Positions 26,779-34,738 are shown, counted from the stretch's first letter. The stretch: DNA of 64,000 bases from Phycisphaeraceae bacterium (GCA_026126305.1 JAHCJI010000011.1:33160-97159); one strand, 5' to 3'. Notes: generated by a model from the letters alone, not told the origin. Program-made: numbers and translations.

Positions 26779-27072
26779 GTGCCGGCATATACCTCAAATC
26801 TGTTACTCCCTTCGCGTGTGTGTGGCCCGATCTGCGGGTTATGCGGCTTTGCCGTGGGCATGATCTCGGGCCTGTTGTCTTCGGGCGAGGCCTCGGGTGT
26901 TTTGGTACGTTCGCTGGTGGGGATGCTGGCCTGTTATGGGCTCGGCATGGCCATCGGTTTCATGTTCGAGATGCTGGCGTTGCGCGTGGTGGAACGAGAG
27001 CGGAGCGGCTCGGGCCAATCCACGCCGTTGAATCCGGAGCCCAATAAGAAAATTTCTGTTGCGAATCGCTGA
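26779..27072 (+). CDS. Small two-helix membrane protein between flhG and fliA
   Basis: A 97-residue protein starting at GTG with GATGGAG 7 nt upstream. Two hydrophobic segments are visible: CGPICGLCGFAVGMISGLL (~15-33) and VLVRSLVGMLACYGLGMAIGFMFEM (~41-65). They are joined by a short SSGEASG loop and followed by a charged Glu/Arg helix and a polar Lys/Asn tail. I do not recognise the family. Its place in the predicted sigma-54 unit ahead of fliA suggests a flagellar or membrane-associated role, possibly at the flagellar pole with FlhF/FlhG, but that is conjecture. Codon use matches the neighbours. Confidence 0.65.
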   Translation: MPAYTSNLLLPSRVCGPICGLCGFAVGMISGLLSSGEASGVLVRSLVGMLACYGLGMAIGFMFEMLALRVVERERSGSGQSTPLNPEPNKKISVANR

Positions 27073-27100
27073 AACGCTGGTGCTCGCAAGTCGTATTCTG

Positions 27101-27106
27101 TATACT
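27101..27106 (+). promoter_or_regulatory. Possible sigma-70 -10 element upstream of fliA
   Basis: TATACT lies 98 bp before the fliA ATG, preceded directly by TG. No convincing -35 hexamer is seen at 16-18 bp. It could give fliA a basal promoter independent of the sigma-54 sites upstream. Confidence 0.3.
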
Positions 27107-27203
27107 CATCGGTGCGTGACCATGGATGGCACGCGCTGCCAGGGGCTGGGGCCAAGCTAAAGAGCTTCCCATGCCGGATGGAACAGGGGTCAGGGAGCCG
27201 ACC

Positions 27204-28055
27204 ATGCCAACCGCTGTGAAATCGTCGAAGCGTTCGAACCGCACGAAACAAGCCTTGCCTAAGAAGGCCGATGCGATTCCATTGGTCTATGAAGACATGG
27301 ACATCCAGGACGTCTGGCGTCTGTTTGCGTCGCAGCCGAACGAGGATCTGCGGAACTATTTGTGGCTACGGTACTTGCACATCGTTCGCTACAACGCCGA
27401 ACGCATCCATGCCCGGCTTCCGGACGAGGTCGACGTGGAAGACCTGGTGCAAGCGGGCATGTTCGGGTTGATGGGTGCCATCTCGGCCTTCCAGCTCGAT
27501 CGCAACGTGAAATTCGAGACCTTTTGCGCCCGCCGCGTGCAAGGCGCCATGCTCGACGAACTGCGGTCGATGGACTGGGTGCCGCGCCTTGTGCGCGTGC
27601 GCGTTGCCAAGGTTGAATTGGCCCGGCGTGCCATCGAGACCGAAACCGGCAAGCCCGCCAGCGAGGAGCAGATCGCCCAACGGCTGGGCGTCAGCAAGGA
27701 CGAGTTCGAGAAGATCCGCCGCGACAGCCGCGCCGTGACGACCATGTCCATCACCCGCAAGGCCAGCGATTCCACCGGCGGCGAGAGCCGGGACATGGAC
27801 GTCATCCGCGACGGGGCCGACAATCCCGTGCGATCCATGCAGCGCAAGGACCTGCGCGACATGCTCACCAAGGGCCTCAGCCGGGCCGAACGCCTCATCG
27901 TCATTCTCTACTATTATGAGAACATGACCATGAAGGAGATCGGTGCCACCCTGGCCCTGTCCGAGTCTCGCGTCAGCCAGATGCACAGCCACATCCTCGA
28001 ACGTCTCAAGGCCCAGATGCAGCACCGCACGCGCGAGCTCGAACCCATCGAGTAA
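27204..28055 (+). CDS. fliA: Flagellar sigma factor FliA (sigma-28 / WhiG family)
   Basis: A 283-residue sigma factor. Region 2 includes NYLWLRYLHIVRYNAERIHARL, EDLVQAGMFGLMGAISAFQ and the DNA-melting block KFETFCARRVQGAMLDELRSMDWVPR. Region 3 follows (VAKVELARRAIETETGKPASEEQIAQRLGV). The region 4 helix-turn-helix is GLSRAERLIVILYYYENMTMKEIGATLALSESRVSQM, all shown here in short pieces. SMDWVPR is diagnostic of the FliA/WhiG group. The ATG at 27204 with GGGAG is preferred, although the frame is open to 27126. Late genes it should control (flagellin, chemotaxis) and an anti-sigma FlgM are not in the window. Confidence 0.94.
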   Translation: MPTAVKSSKRSNRTKQALPKKADAIPLVYEDMDIQDVWRLFASQPNEDLRNYLWLRYLHIVRYNAERIHARLPDEVDVEDLVQAGMFGLMGAISAFQLDRNVKFETFCARRVQGAMLDELRSMDWVPRLVRVRVAKVELARRAIETETGKPASEEQIAQRLGVSKDEFEKIRRDSRAVTTMSITRKASDSTGGESRDMDVIRDGADNPVRSMQRKDLRDMLTKGLSRAERLIVILYYYENMTMKEIGATLALSESRVSQMHSHILERLKAQMQHRTRELEPIE

Positions 28056-28084
28056 TACGAGGCTTTGAACGGAATGTGATCCAA

Positions 28085-28111
28085 GGCCGCTTGCCCCGGG
28101 GGCGTGCGGCC
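28085..28111 (+). terminator. Predicted hairpin terminator after fliA
   Basis: GGCCGC and GCGGCC form the outer stem, and GCCC/GGGC an inner stem, separated by a T-T mismatch. The element is 29 bp past the fliA stop and followed by GCTTTCATT, a weak T-run. It probably ends the flagellar transcription unit. Confidence 0.45.
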
Positions 28112-28178
28112 GCTTTCATTGAACGTGGAAAACCCCAAAGAAGACGCGTGGTATCTCGAACCGGGGCCCATCATCCCC

Positions 28179-28661
28179 ATGACCCAGAAGGCCTACGTCG
28201 CCTTGGGTAGCAACATGGGCGATCGCACCGGCAACGTCCTGCTGGGTGCCCGTGCCCTGAACGGCATCGAGGGCGTCCGCGTCATCGCCACCAGCCGCCT
28301 TTATGAAACCGATCCGGTGGGTAACCCCGACCAGCCCCGATTCATCAACGCCGCCGCCGAACTGGAAGTCTCGTGCAACGCCCGGCAACTGCTCGATGGG
28401 CTGTTGGAGATCGAGCGCCGGTTTGGACGCGATCGCTCAAAAGAGCAGCGCTGGGGCCCGCGCACGCTCGACCTCGACCTGCTGCTCTTCCGAGACCAGC
28501 GCATCGACGAGCCCGGCCTGACCGTGCCCCACCCCCGCATGGCCCAACGGCGATTTGTCCTCGAACCGTTGTGCGACCTTGCGCCGGCCGTTGTGCCGCC
28601 GGGCTGGAACAGGAACATCCGCCAGGCCCTCGAGGCCCTGACCCAGGGCGCGGGCGCATGA
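28179..28661 (+). CDS. folK: 2-amino-4-hydroxy-6-hydroxymethyldihydropteridine pyrophosphokinase FolK
   Basis: A 160-residue enzyme that transfers pyrophosphate from ATP to 6-hydroxymethyl-dihydropterin in folate synthesis. It has YVALGSNMGDR at the N-terminus, RLYETDPVG and FINAAAELE in the middle. The PROSITE-type signature RWGPRTLDLDLLLF carries the two metal-binding Asp residues, followed by VPHPRMAQRRFVLEPL. The ATG at 28179 gives a normal N-terminus, but no clear ribosome site is seen; the frame is open to a GTG at 28104. The stop overlaps the next ATG by 4 bp. Confidence 0.93.
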   Translation: MTQKAYVALGSNMGDRTGNVLLGARALNGIEGVRVIATSRLYETDPVGNPDQPRFINAAAELEVSCNARQLLDGLLEIERRFGRDRSKEQRWGPRTLDLDLLLFRDQRIDEPGLTVPHPRMAQRRFVLEPLCDLAPAVVPPGWNRNIRQALEALTQGAGA

Positions 28662-29848
28662 GGCTGGAGGCTTTGGTCGTGGTCTTGGCCATGTATGCCG
28701 CGGCCCATGGGCAAGACGCATTGTCCCCCATCCGCGACGCGTACCGGCTTGCCCCAACCGCCGAACACGTCACCATCGAGGTGCCAAGGCCCGGGGCTTC
28801 GCCCGCGCGGAGCGAGCTCGTCGTTGCCATCCGCCCGGGAGAGGCCCCAGCTGTCGCTTTGCAACTTGGGGCCCAGCGACCAATGCACGTCTTGGCAGAG
28901 CCCGGACGATTGCTGGCCTGGCGCGCGGACGATCCCACTCGGATCTTCGCGGCGGTCTTGCCCGAGCCATTTGGACCGGGGGCGATCGAGTCCGCCTTGC
29001 CCATGGTGCCCGCGCCACAACTGGCGTTGGCCTTTGCCAAAGCAGAGCCACTGCTGACCTCCGTTGGTGAACTGGAGTGGTCGAGCGTCGAGGGCGAACA
29101 TCGCGTCGTCGGCGTGCGCGGCAGCGGTGCCCAAAGCGTGGCGCTGACGCTCTGGTACACCGAAACCGGCCGACTGCTCGAATACGAATACAAGCAAGGT
29201 GGCCGAAGGATCTTCCACGCGAAGGTTCGGGCTTTGGATTTCGATGACGCCCGCTTCGAGGCCCCGAGCCTCGAAGGCCCCAGCCCGCCCACATTGCTTG
29301 ACCATCTGGCAGACTTGGCGCTGCCGCCAAAGCACATCGAGACCGGTGAGCCCTTTGGCCAGGCCATCGGCATCGACGCCAACGGCCGGCCTACCACCTT
29401 ACGAGCCACGGCGGGGCCATGGCAAGGGCCGGTAGTCGTTCTGGGTATCGACGCCCGGCAGGCCGATGACCGCACGCGATGGGCCGGGGCGCTGGCCGAG
29501 GCCGACCTGCCCGCGCTGGCAGAGATGCTGGGCGTTCGCCTCGTGGTGCTGGTGGTGGGGGCAAGCGATACCGCATCGCTCGTGGAGCGCGTCACATGGC
29601 CCGTGCGCGGGCGGGGAGAGCCCCTGCGCGTGCTGGCAATCGATGCGCCGCCCGCGTGGCTGGGGCCTTGGAACTCGGCCGCCGCGTGGCGTGTGGATGG
29701 CCCGTCGTGGACGCTGCGCGCCTCGCACGCGCTGCCCGATGCTCGGCTGGAGAGCGACCCGTCGGACCCTTTCGAGGCCTCGCACGCGCCGCTCACGCTC
29801 GCGGAGCGTGTCCGGCTGCTGGTTGGACGCGCAGCGCGAGGGGGATAG
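28658..29848 (+). CDS. Secreted protein of unknown function
   Basis: A 396-residue protein beginning with a signal peptide (MRLEALVVVLAMYAAAHGQ), so it is exported. Residues ~25-215 contain a beta-rich region (RSELVVAIRPGEAPAVALQL ... ALTLWYTETGRLLEYEYKQGGRRIFHAK). This recalls the outer-membrane lipoprotein carrier or DUF2092 type of half-barrel. The C-terminal part (~250-390) may be a separate thioredoxin-like fold: GPVVVLGIDARQADDR, then LRVLAIDAPPAWLG and WRVDGPSWTLRASHALPDARL. No catalytic Cys motif is visible. I do not recognise it with confidence. It overlaps folK by 4 bp. Confidence 0.75.
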   Translation: MRLEALVVVLAMYAAAHGQDALSPIRDAYRLAPTAEHVTIEVPRPGASPARSELVVAIRPGEAPAVALQLGAQRPMHVLAEPGRLLAWRADDPTRIFAAVLPEPFGPGAIESALPMVPAPQLALAFAKAEPLLTSVGELEWSSVEGEHRVVGVRGSGAQSVALTLWYTETGRLLEYEYKQGGRRIFHAKVRALDFDDARFEAPSLEGPSPPTLLDHLADLALPPKHIETGEPFGQAIGIDANGRPTTLRATAGPWQGPVVVLGIDARQADDRTRWAGALAEADLPALAEMLGVRLVVLVVGASDTASLVERVTWPVRGRGEPLRVLAIDAPPAWLGPWNSAAAWRVDGPSWTLRASHALPDARLESDPSDPFEASHAPLTLAERVRLLVGRAARGG

Positions 29849-29862
29849 TGATTCATACAAGT

Positions 29863-29937
29863 TTTGGAGTCAACTGAGCCAAGGAGACGTGGGCTGCTTT
29901 TCGGCAGAGTCCATGTGTGCAGTCCTCCGACTCCAAA
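29863..29937 (+). other. Possible structured RNA or cruciform element
   Basis: An outer 9-bp perfect stem TTTGGAGTC/GACTCCAAA encloses ~57 nt. Inside are nested complementary segments: GGAG/CTCC at 29883 and 29925, ACGTGG/CCATGT at 29887 and 29911, and CTGC/GCAG at 29894 and 29904. The element lies 14 bp after a stop codon and 66 bp before the next start. It is not a tRNA: there is no TTCRA loop and no anticodon arm geometry. Confidence 0.4.
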
Positions 29938-30003
29938 CCGGCGATCTGCCACCATGTCGTGCAGGACGCCCGATTCCGCCGCAGTACCTCCATACGCTGA
30001 GGC

Positions 30004-30990
30004 GTGACTTCCCCGGCCCCCTTCGCCCAGTTTGCCCAGCGATCGACACCCGGCGTCGCATCGGCCGTTGCGGTCTTTGAACTTGTGGGCGATGTGGACC
30101 GTGCTTGCCTGGCTCTTGGCTTGACAGCGCCGGCCGTGGGTCGAGCCGCCCTGTGCATCATGCCGGGGGTCGACACGCTGCTGGTGATCCGCCCGGCCGA
30201 TGACCTGCTGCTGGTGACACCCCACGGCGGTGTTGGGGTGTGCCGGGCGTTGGGCCGGGCCCTGCGGGACGCGGGCCTGCCGCGGCGCGAGGGGGCACCC
30301 TATTGGCCCGAGGCCGCCGGCGAGGTCGAGGCCCGGATGCTCTCAACGCTGGCATCGGTGCGTGGCCATCGGGCTGTCCGCCTCCTGCTGGATCAGCCTG
30401 CTCGCTGGGCGTCCGGGTTGCCACCGGTGCCTCAGGCCGTGGCGGCCGAACTGGCCCGCCTGCTGCGACCGCCCTTGGTGGTCGCCACCGGGCCGGCCAA
30501 CGTGGGCAAGTCGAGCCTGGCCAACGCCCTGGCCAGTCGCCCGGTCGCCCGCGTGGCCGACCGCCCGGGCGTGACGCGCGATGCCGTGGCGGTGGACCTG
30601 GAGCTGGACGGCCTTGTGGTCCGCTGGCTGGACGCCCCGGGGGTAGACCGGGCAGAGGACGCGGTGCTCGCTCAAGCTCAGGCGCTGGCTGCAATCGCCA
30701 TCGAGGCCGCCGACTTGGTGCTGTGGTGCCAGGATGCTTGGGACGTTTCCCAGCGACCCCCAGACCCCTCAAGCCGCTGGCTGCGCCTTGCCATGCGGGC
30801 CGACCGCGGCTTTGGTCCCTCGCCTGGGGTGATGCCCGCGTGGGCCGATGCCATGGTCTCGGCCCACACGGGACTGGGCTTGGCCGAGCTTGCGAGCCAG
30901 ATCCGCCGGCGGCTGGTGGGCGACGCGGCCCTGAGCCACCCAGGGGCCTGGGCCTTCTGGGAGCCGACGCCCCCCAGCGACCCCCCGTAG
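30004..30990 (+). CDS. Divergent MnmE/Era-type GTPase
   Basis: A 328-residue protein starting at GTG. The GTPase motifs are a P-loop GPANVGKSSLANAL at 163-176, the switch-I region DRPGVTRDAV at 187-196 and G3 WLDAPGVDRAED. The order and spacing match the MnmE/TrmE G domain. G4 is degenerate: the expected NKxD appears only as MRAD (RLAMRADRG). The MnmE C-terminal CIGK motif that acts in tRNA wobble-U modification is missing. The N-terminal ~155 residues hold a weakly similar folate-binding-like or helical region. Whether it still hydrolyses GTP is uncertain. The next gene begins 8 bp after the stop. Confidence 0.75.
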   Translation: MTSPAPFAQFAQRSTPGVASAVAVFELVGDVDRACLALGLTAPAVGRAALCIMPGVDTLLVIRPADDLLLVTPHGGVGVCRALGRALRDAGLPRREGAPYWPEAAGEVEARMLSTLASVRGHRAVRLLLDQPARWASGLPPVPQAVAAELARLLRPPLVVATGPANVGKSSLANALASRPVARVADRPGVTRDAVAVDLELDGLVVRWLDAPGVDRAEDAVLAQAQALAAIAIEAADLVLWCQDAWDVSQRPPDPSSRWLRLAMRADRGFGPSPGVMPAWADAMVSAHTGLGLAELASQIRRRLVGDAALSHPGAWAFWEPTPPSDPP

Positions 30991-30998
30991 ACTTGGCC

Positions 30999-31817
30999 AT
31001 GGACGAACGCCAGGGACAGATCAAGGACCGCGCCGGGCTCGAGGATTCGAGGATCAACGAGGAGTTTCGCGACTTCCTGCTCAAGTGGGGGCCGCGGGTG
31101 CTCATCGTCGTGGCGCTGGTGGCCTTGGCCTTCAGCGGGCGGCGATTCATAAACCAGAAAGCCACCGAGCGTAAGGACGAGGCATTCGTGCAGCTGGCGT
31201 TGGCTACCAGCACGCCCACGACCAGCCCCGATACGCTGCTGAGCCTGGCCGATCGCTACGGCGATGTCGCGGCCGTGGCCCACGTCGCCCGCCTGGCCGC
31301 CGCCGAGGCCTACCTCGAGGCCGTCCGTACGGGCGTGGTCATCGGGGCCCAGCCCGGCCCGATGGGCGACTACCCGGCGGAAGAACTGATCAGCGAGGAC
31401 CTGCGCGATTCGTACCTGGCCCAGGCCCATCGCATCTACACGCAGGTATCCACCTCGAACGCCGCTCCGATCCACCGCATCCAGGCCCTCTTGGGCCTGG
31501 CCGCCGTGGCCGAGAGCAAGGGCGACCTGGCCAGCGCCCGAGACGCCTACACCCGGGCCGCCGAGCTCGACCGCACCCGCGGCTTTGGCCTCTTGGCCCG
31601 GGTGGCCCAGGAACGCATCGACACGCTGGACATGCTGGCCGAGCCGGTGGTGCTGCACCTGGCGCAGGACCTGCCCCGGCCGCCCCAGCCCGGCGGGCAG
31701 CCCGAGGTCGAGGTCGATCCCTTCGACTTTGGCGGCTTTGGCTTCGACTTCACGATGCCCACCGAGCCCGAAGCCCCGTTGGACCCCGACACCCCCGTCC
31801 AAGACCCCGGCCGGTGA
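30999..31817 (+). CDS. Membrane-anchored tetratricopeptide-like protein (YfgM type)
   Basis: A 272-residue protein with a charged N-terminus. One transmembrane helix (RVLIVVALVALAFSGRRFI, ~32-50) and a Leu/Ala-rich helical-repeat region (~60-225) follow. The most TPR-like stretch is RIQALLGLAAVAESKGDLASARDAYTRAAEL. This is the YfgM/BepA-neighbour layout, where the domain faces the periplasm and helps chaperone exported proteins. The last ~45 residues are Pro/Asp/Phe rich. The ATG is 8 bp past the GTPase stop with no SD, and TAGACT lies 5 nt upstream. The stop overlaps the next GTG. Confidence 0.65.
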   Translation: MDERQGQIKDRAGLEDSRINEEFRDFLLKWGPRVLIVVALVALAFSGRRFINQKATERKDEAFVQLALATSTPTTSPDTLLSLADRYGDVAAVAHVARLAAAEAYLEAVRTGVVIGAQPGPMGDYPAEELISEDLRDSYLAQAHRIYTQVSTSNAAPIHRIQALLGLAAVAESKGDLASARDAYTRAAELDRTRGFGLLARVAQERIDTLDMLAEPVVLHLAQDLPRPPQPGGQPEVEVDPFDFGGFGFDFTMPTEPEAPLDPDTPVQDPGR

Positions 31818-33010
31818 GCCCAGACCCCGAGCACGCCGGGAGCGGCCCGCATCCACTGCTGGACCCCGGCGGCAAGATCGACCCCCAGGCCCTGCGCCGC
31901 GCGGTGGAACTGGCCGGCCCGGACGACCCCGAGGCCCGCCGCGTGGTCTTCACCTTGCAGCGCGACATCAACGACCGGCTGGACAGGTACCTCACCAGCC
32001 GCATCCCCTTCATGAGCCGCAGCCAGATCCAGCGCCTGATCGACGACGGGTACGCCCGCGTGAACGACCGCGTGGCGCGTGCTTCGAGTAAGTTACGCCT
32101 GGGCGACCGCGTCGACCTGGTGCTGCCTCCGCCGCCCAGCGGCGAGATCGAACCCGAGGACATCCCCATCGACGTGCTGTACGAGGATGAGCACCTGATC
32201 GCGTTGAACAAGCGGGCGGACATCATCGTCCACCCCGCCCGCAGCCACAACACCGGCACGATGCTCAGCGCCCTGGCCTGGCATTTTCGGCAGGGCCCGG
32301 GCGGCGCGTTGTCGCCCGTGGGGGCCGAGCTGGCGCGTCCGGGCGTGGTCCATCGCCTGGACCGCGACACCACGGGGGTCATCGTCTTTGCCAAGACCGA
32401 AGAGGCCCACTGGAAGCTGGCCCGCCAGTTCGAGGAGCGCACCACCGACAAGCGGTACCTGGCCATCGTCTCGTGCGACCGGCCCGACCAGCCCCGCGGC
32501 TCGCTGCACCCGGACATGGAGGCCATCGACGAGCCCATCGGCCCGCACCCCAGCAAGGAGAAGGGCTACCGCGAGAAGCAGGTCGTCCGCCACGACCAGC
32601 TGGGCAAGCCCAGCCTGACCATCGCCCGCGTCCGCGAGCGGTACCGCCTGCACGAGCGCCCCGTGGGCTCGCAGCACTTCGCGCTGCTCGAGCTGGAACT
32701 CAAGACCGGACGCACGCACCAGATCCGCGTCCATTGCGCCCACCGCGGCTGGCCCATCGTGGGCGACGACATGTACGGCGGGCGAGCCTTCGAGCTGCCC
32801 GCGGGCGAGCGCATCGACCGGCAGATGCTGCACGCGGCCCTGCTGGCCTTCGAGCACCCCATCACGGGCCGGCCCATGGTGCTGACCGCCCCGCCCCGCC
32901 CGGACATGCTGGCGCTGATCGCCCACCTGCGCGCCCACAAGTCCGCCAGCACCCACCCCGAAGGCTGCGTGCCGCTCTCGCGCCTGGGCCTGCCGGAATC
33001 GGGCGTCTAA
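31814..33010 (+). CDS. RluA-family rRNA/tRNA pseudouridine synthase
   Basis: A 398-residue enzyme starting at GTG. The N-terminal S4 RNA-binding domain is at ~52-110 (DINDRLDRYLTSRIPFMSRS, then IDDGYARVNDR). The catalytic domain has VLYEDEHLIALNKRADIIVHP and the signature GVVHRLDRDTTGVIVFAKT with catalytic Asp at ~183. LELKTGRTHQIRVHCAHRGWPIVGDDMYGG completes the RluC/RluD core, cited here in pieces of GRTHQIRVHCAHRGWPIVGD. An extra insertion (CTRPDQPRGSLHPDMEAID region) is usual for long RluD-like enzymes. The target uridine cannot be told from sequence. Confidence 0.93.
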   Translation: MSPDPEHAGSGPHPLLDPGGKIDPQALRRAVELAGPDDPEARRVVFTLQRDINDRLDRYLTSRIPFMSRSQIQRLIDDGYARVNDRVARASSKLRLGDRVDLVLPPPPSGEIEPEDIPIDVLYEDEHLIALNKRADIIVHPARSHNTGTMLSALAWHFRQGPGGALSPVGAELARPGVVHRLDRDTTGVIVFAKTEEAHWKLARQFEERTTDKRYLAIVSCDRPDQPRGSLHPDMEAIDEPIGPHPSKEKGYREKQVVRHDQLGKPSLTIARVRERYRLHERPVGSQHFALLELELKTGRTHQIRVHCAHRGWPIVGDDMYGGRAFELPAGERIDRQMLHAALLAFEHPITGRPMVLTAPPRPDMLALIAHLRAHKSASTHPEGCVPLSRLGLPESGV

Positions 33011-33026
33011 TGTCGAGAAAGGGGCC

Positions 33027-33114
33027 AGATCGCAGGTAGCAGATATCAGATCAAGAGGCGGAAGCTCCCCTCTTCATCTGCCATCTGCCATCTGCCATTT
33101 GCGATTTGCGATCT
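33027..33114. repeat. 88-bp palindromic intergenic element, copy 1
   Basis: The element has terminal inverted repeats AGATCGCA (33027) and TGCGATCT (33107). Its arms are built of short CAGAT/ATCTG units that pair with each other around a central AAGAGG...CCTCTT stem. It lies between the converging ends of the pseudouridine synthase gene and the 33118-34584 gene, 3 bp from the stop of the latter. Closely related copies occur at 53594 and 63951. It may act as a bidirectional terminator or be a MITE/REP-like element. Confidence 0.8.
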
Positions 33115-33117
33115 CCC

Positions 33118-34584
33118 CTACTCGCACCCCTCGGCGAACGCCGTCTGGAAGGCAAGGAAGTCGAAGATGGTCAGCTCGCCATCGCCGTCGAAGTCGGCGG
33201 CCATATCGCCGGTGCCGAAGGCGGTCTGGAAGGCGAGGTAGTCGAAGATGGTCAGCTGGCCGTCGCCGTCCAGGTCGACCGGGCAGGGGTACGTGCCCAG
33301 GATGCAGTCCAGGTCGAAGATGTACGCCGCGCCGCCGGGGTTCTCATCGGGGGCACCGAAGATGGCCCAGCGGCCGTGCATGGCGGCGGCGGACCCAAAG
33401 CCCCTGGCCGTGGACATCGCCGCACTCCCGGGGCGAAGGATGTCCGTTTCGTGCCACAAACCATCGGGCCCGCGACGGAACAGGTGCGATCGGATCGGCG
33501 CGCTATCCCAAGTGTTATGCCCGATGATGAGCGTGTCGCCCTGGAGCTGGATGTTGCCGCCGAAGAAGTGGCGGCGGCCGGGGATGCTGCTGCGAAGTTC
33601 CTGCCTCAGCGTCCACTGCTCGCCTTCGAGTTCGTAGATATAGGCCACGCCTTGTGCCTCGAACGCTCCATTCGTCGCCGGCGCTCCGACGATGAGCGTG
33701 CGTCCATCGAAAACCACGCCATACCCGAACCAACCCCCGGGCGGCAGTTCGCCGGGGTCGAAGGGTGGCAGCATCCGTTGGGCGTACTCGAGCGAGCCAT
33801 CGGGGTGGTGGCGGTAGACCAGCAGCGAGCCGTGGAGGATGGGGTTGGCCGGGTCGGTGGACAGCGAGCGATCGCGATGGGCTCCGATGAAGGCCCATGT
33901 ATCGTCGATCAGAAAACCGGTGACCCCGAACGACGAGCCCTCACCGACTTCCGCCGGTGGTTCGAGTGTCCGTTGATGGACCCACGAGCCGCCCACGCGC
34001 TTGTAGTGGTACACGAACGGCACTTGCGTGACGAGCATCGTGTTGCCGTGGATGGCCATGCTGGCTGCGAAGGTGGTCGTCATCGTCCGCCCGACATCGG
34101 GCGGATCGAACCGTTCGACCTCCTGCCATGCGTGGCCATCGTATTCGTACACAAGCCCATAGCCGCGCTTCTCTCCAACCACGCGGGCACCGCTGGCGAT
34201 CACGACGCGATCTGGATCGAGCGGGTCGAGCACGACCTGGCTCCCAAACCCGTCGAGGATCCGGATATCCGGCGGCACGATCATCTGGATCATGCGCCAG
34301 CCGTCGAGATCACGCTGGAAGGCGTACACCGCGCCCGCCGTGCAACCGAAGGGGTCCCCGCCGCCCGGGCACAGCGAGTGCGCTCCGCTATCGCCGATAA
34401 GCACGTGTCTGTCGTTGATGACCAGCGTCCGACCGGCGGAACGGGAGGTGCCATCGGGACCGGCAAGGCGCTGGGGCGTGCAGTCGTCCTGGGCCAGCGC
34501 GCCCGGGACGGGCAAAGCCATCGAAATCGCGGCCATGCAGGCGAGCGGGCGTGACGCACGTAAGATTTTCTGTTCGTGGCTCAT
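33118..34584 (-). CDS. Secreted FG-GAP-like protein with C-terminal dockerin/EF-hand pair (paralog A)
   Basis: A 488-residue protein. A signal peptide ends near PGALAQDDC. The body has at least five FG-GAP/beta-propeller-like blades, e.g. VFDGRTLIVGAPATNGAFEAQGVAYIYELEG (cited in part: RTLIVGAPATNG) and MHGRWAIFGAPDENPGGAAYIF. The C-terminus carries two calcium-loop repeats, DLDGDGQLTIFDYLAFQTAF and DFDGDGELTIFDFLAFQTAF, ending GCE. This resembles the GC-type dockerin tail seen in Phycisphaerae surface proteins. It is paralogous to 52163-53593 along its whole length. A promoter with its -10 box only 6 nt from the ATG predicts leaderless translation. The cell-surface role is unknown. Confidence 0.85.
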   Translation of the reverse strand: MSHEQKILRASRPLACMAAISMALPVPGALAQDDCTPQRLAGPDGTSRSAGRTLVINDRHVLIGDSGAHSLCPGGGDPFGCTAGAVYAFQRDLDGWRMIQMIVPPDIRILDGFGSQVVLDPLDPDRVVIASGARVVGEKRGYGLVYEYDGHAWQEVERFDPPDVGRTMTTTFAASMAIHGNTMLVTQVPFVYHYKRVGGSWVHQRTLEPPAEVGEGSSFGVTGFLIDDTWAFIGAHRDRSLSTDPANPILHGSLLVYRHHPDGSLEYAQRMLPPFDPGELPPGGWFGYGVVFDGRTLIVGAPATNGAFEAQGVAYIYELEGEQWTLRQELRSSIPGRRHFFGGNIQLQGDTLIIGHNTWDSAPIRSHLFRRGPDGLWHETDILRPGSAAMSTARGFGSAAAMHGRWAIFGAPDENPGGAAYIFDLDCILGTYPCPVDLDGDGQLTIFDYLAFQTAFGTGDMAADFDGDGELTIFDFLAFQTAFAEGCE

Positions 34585-34590
34585 GCTCTA

Positions 34591-34619
34591 ATTGTCCCAG
34601 AAAGGGCCCGCTTTTGCAA
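34591..34619 (-). promoter_or_regulatory. Predicted leaderless promoter of the 33118-34584 gene
   Basis: On the minus strand, TTGCAA (-35, 34614-34619), a 17-bp spacer and GACAAT (-10, 34591-34596) are followed after 6 nt by the ATG. The transcript should start at or next to the start codon. The paralogous gene at 52163 has the same spacing. Confidence 0.5.
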
Positions 34620-34669
34620 CCCCATCTTTGACAAGAATGGAAAATTTTTGTGAATCTGGAGATTCGGGG

Positions 34670-34699
34670 TTGACAGCGCCCCCCTCCGTCTTGTACATT
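34670..34699 (+). promoter_or_regulatory. Predicted sigma-70 promoter of the broken 34739 gene
   Basis: A perfect TTGACA at 34670-34675, an 18-bp spacer and TACATT at 34694-34699. Transcription would start ~30 bp before the ATG at 34739, which has an ideal AAGGAG ribosome site. The promoter thus looks intact although the coding region is interrupted. Confidence 0.5.
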
Positions 34700-34738
34700 G
34701 TCCCCGGATCATAAACCCTTTCAGCAAGGAGCAGAACC

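Noticed and set aside
29863..29937. tRNA gene
   Set aside because: The stems do not form a cloverleaf: no T-loop TTCRANY, no 5-bp anticodon arm and no CCA end.
33038..34554. Plus-strand frames opposite the 33118-34584 gene
   Set aside because: The minus-strand frame has a signal peptide, propeller blades and dockerin repeats and a paralog; the plus-strand frames have none.
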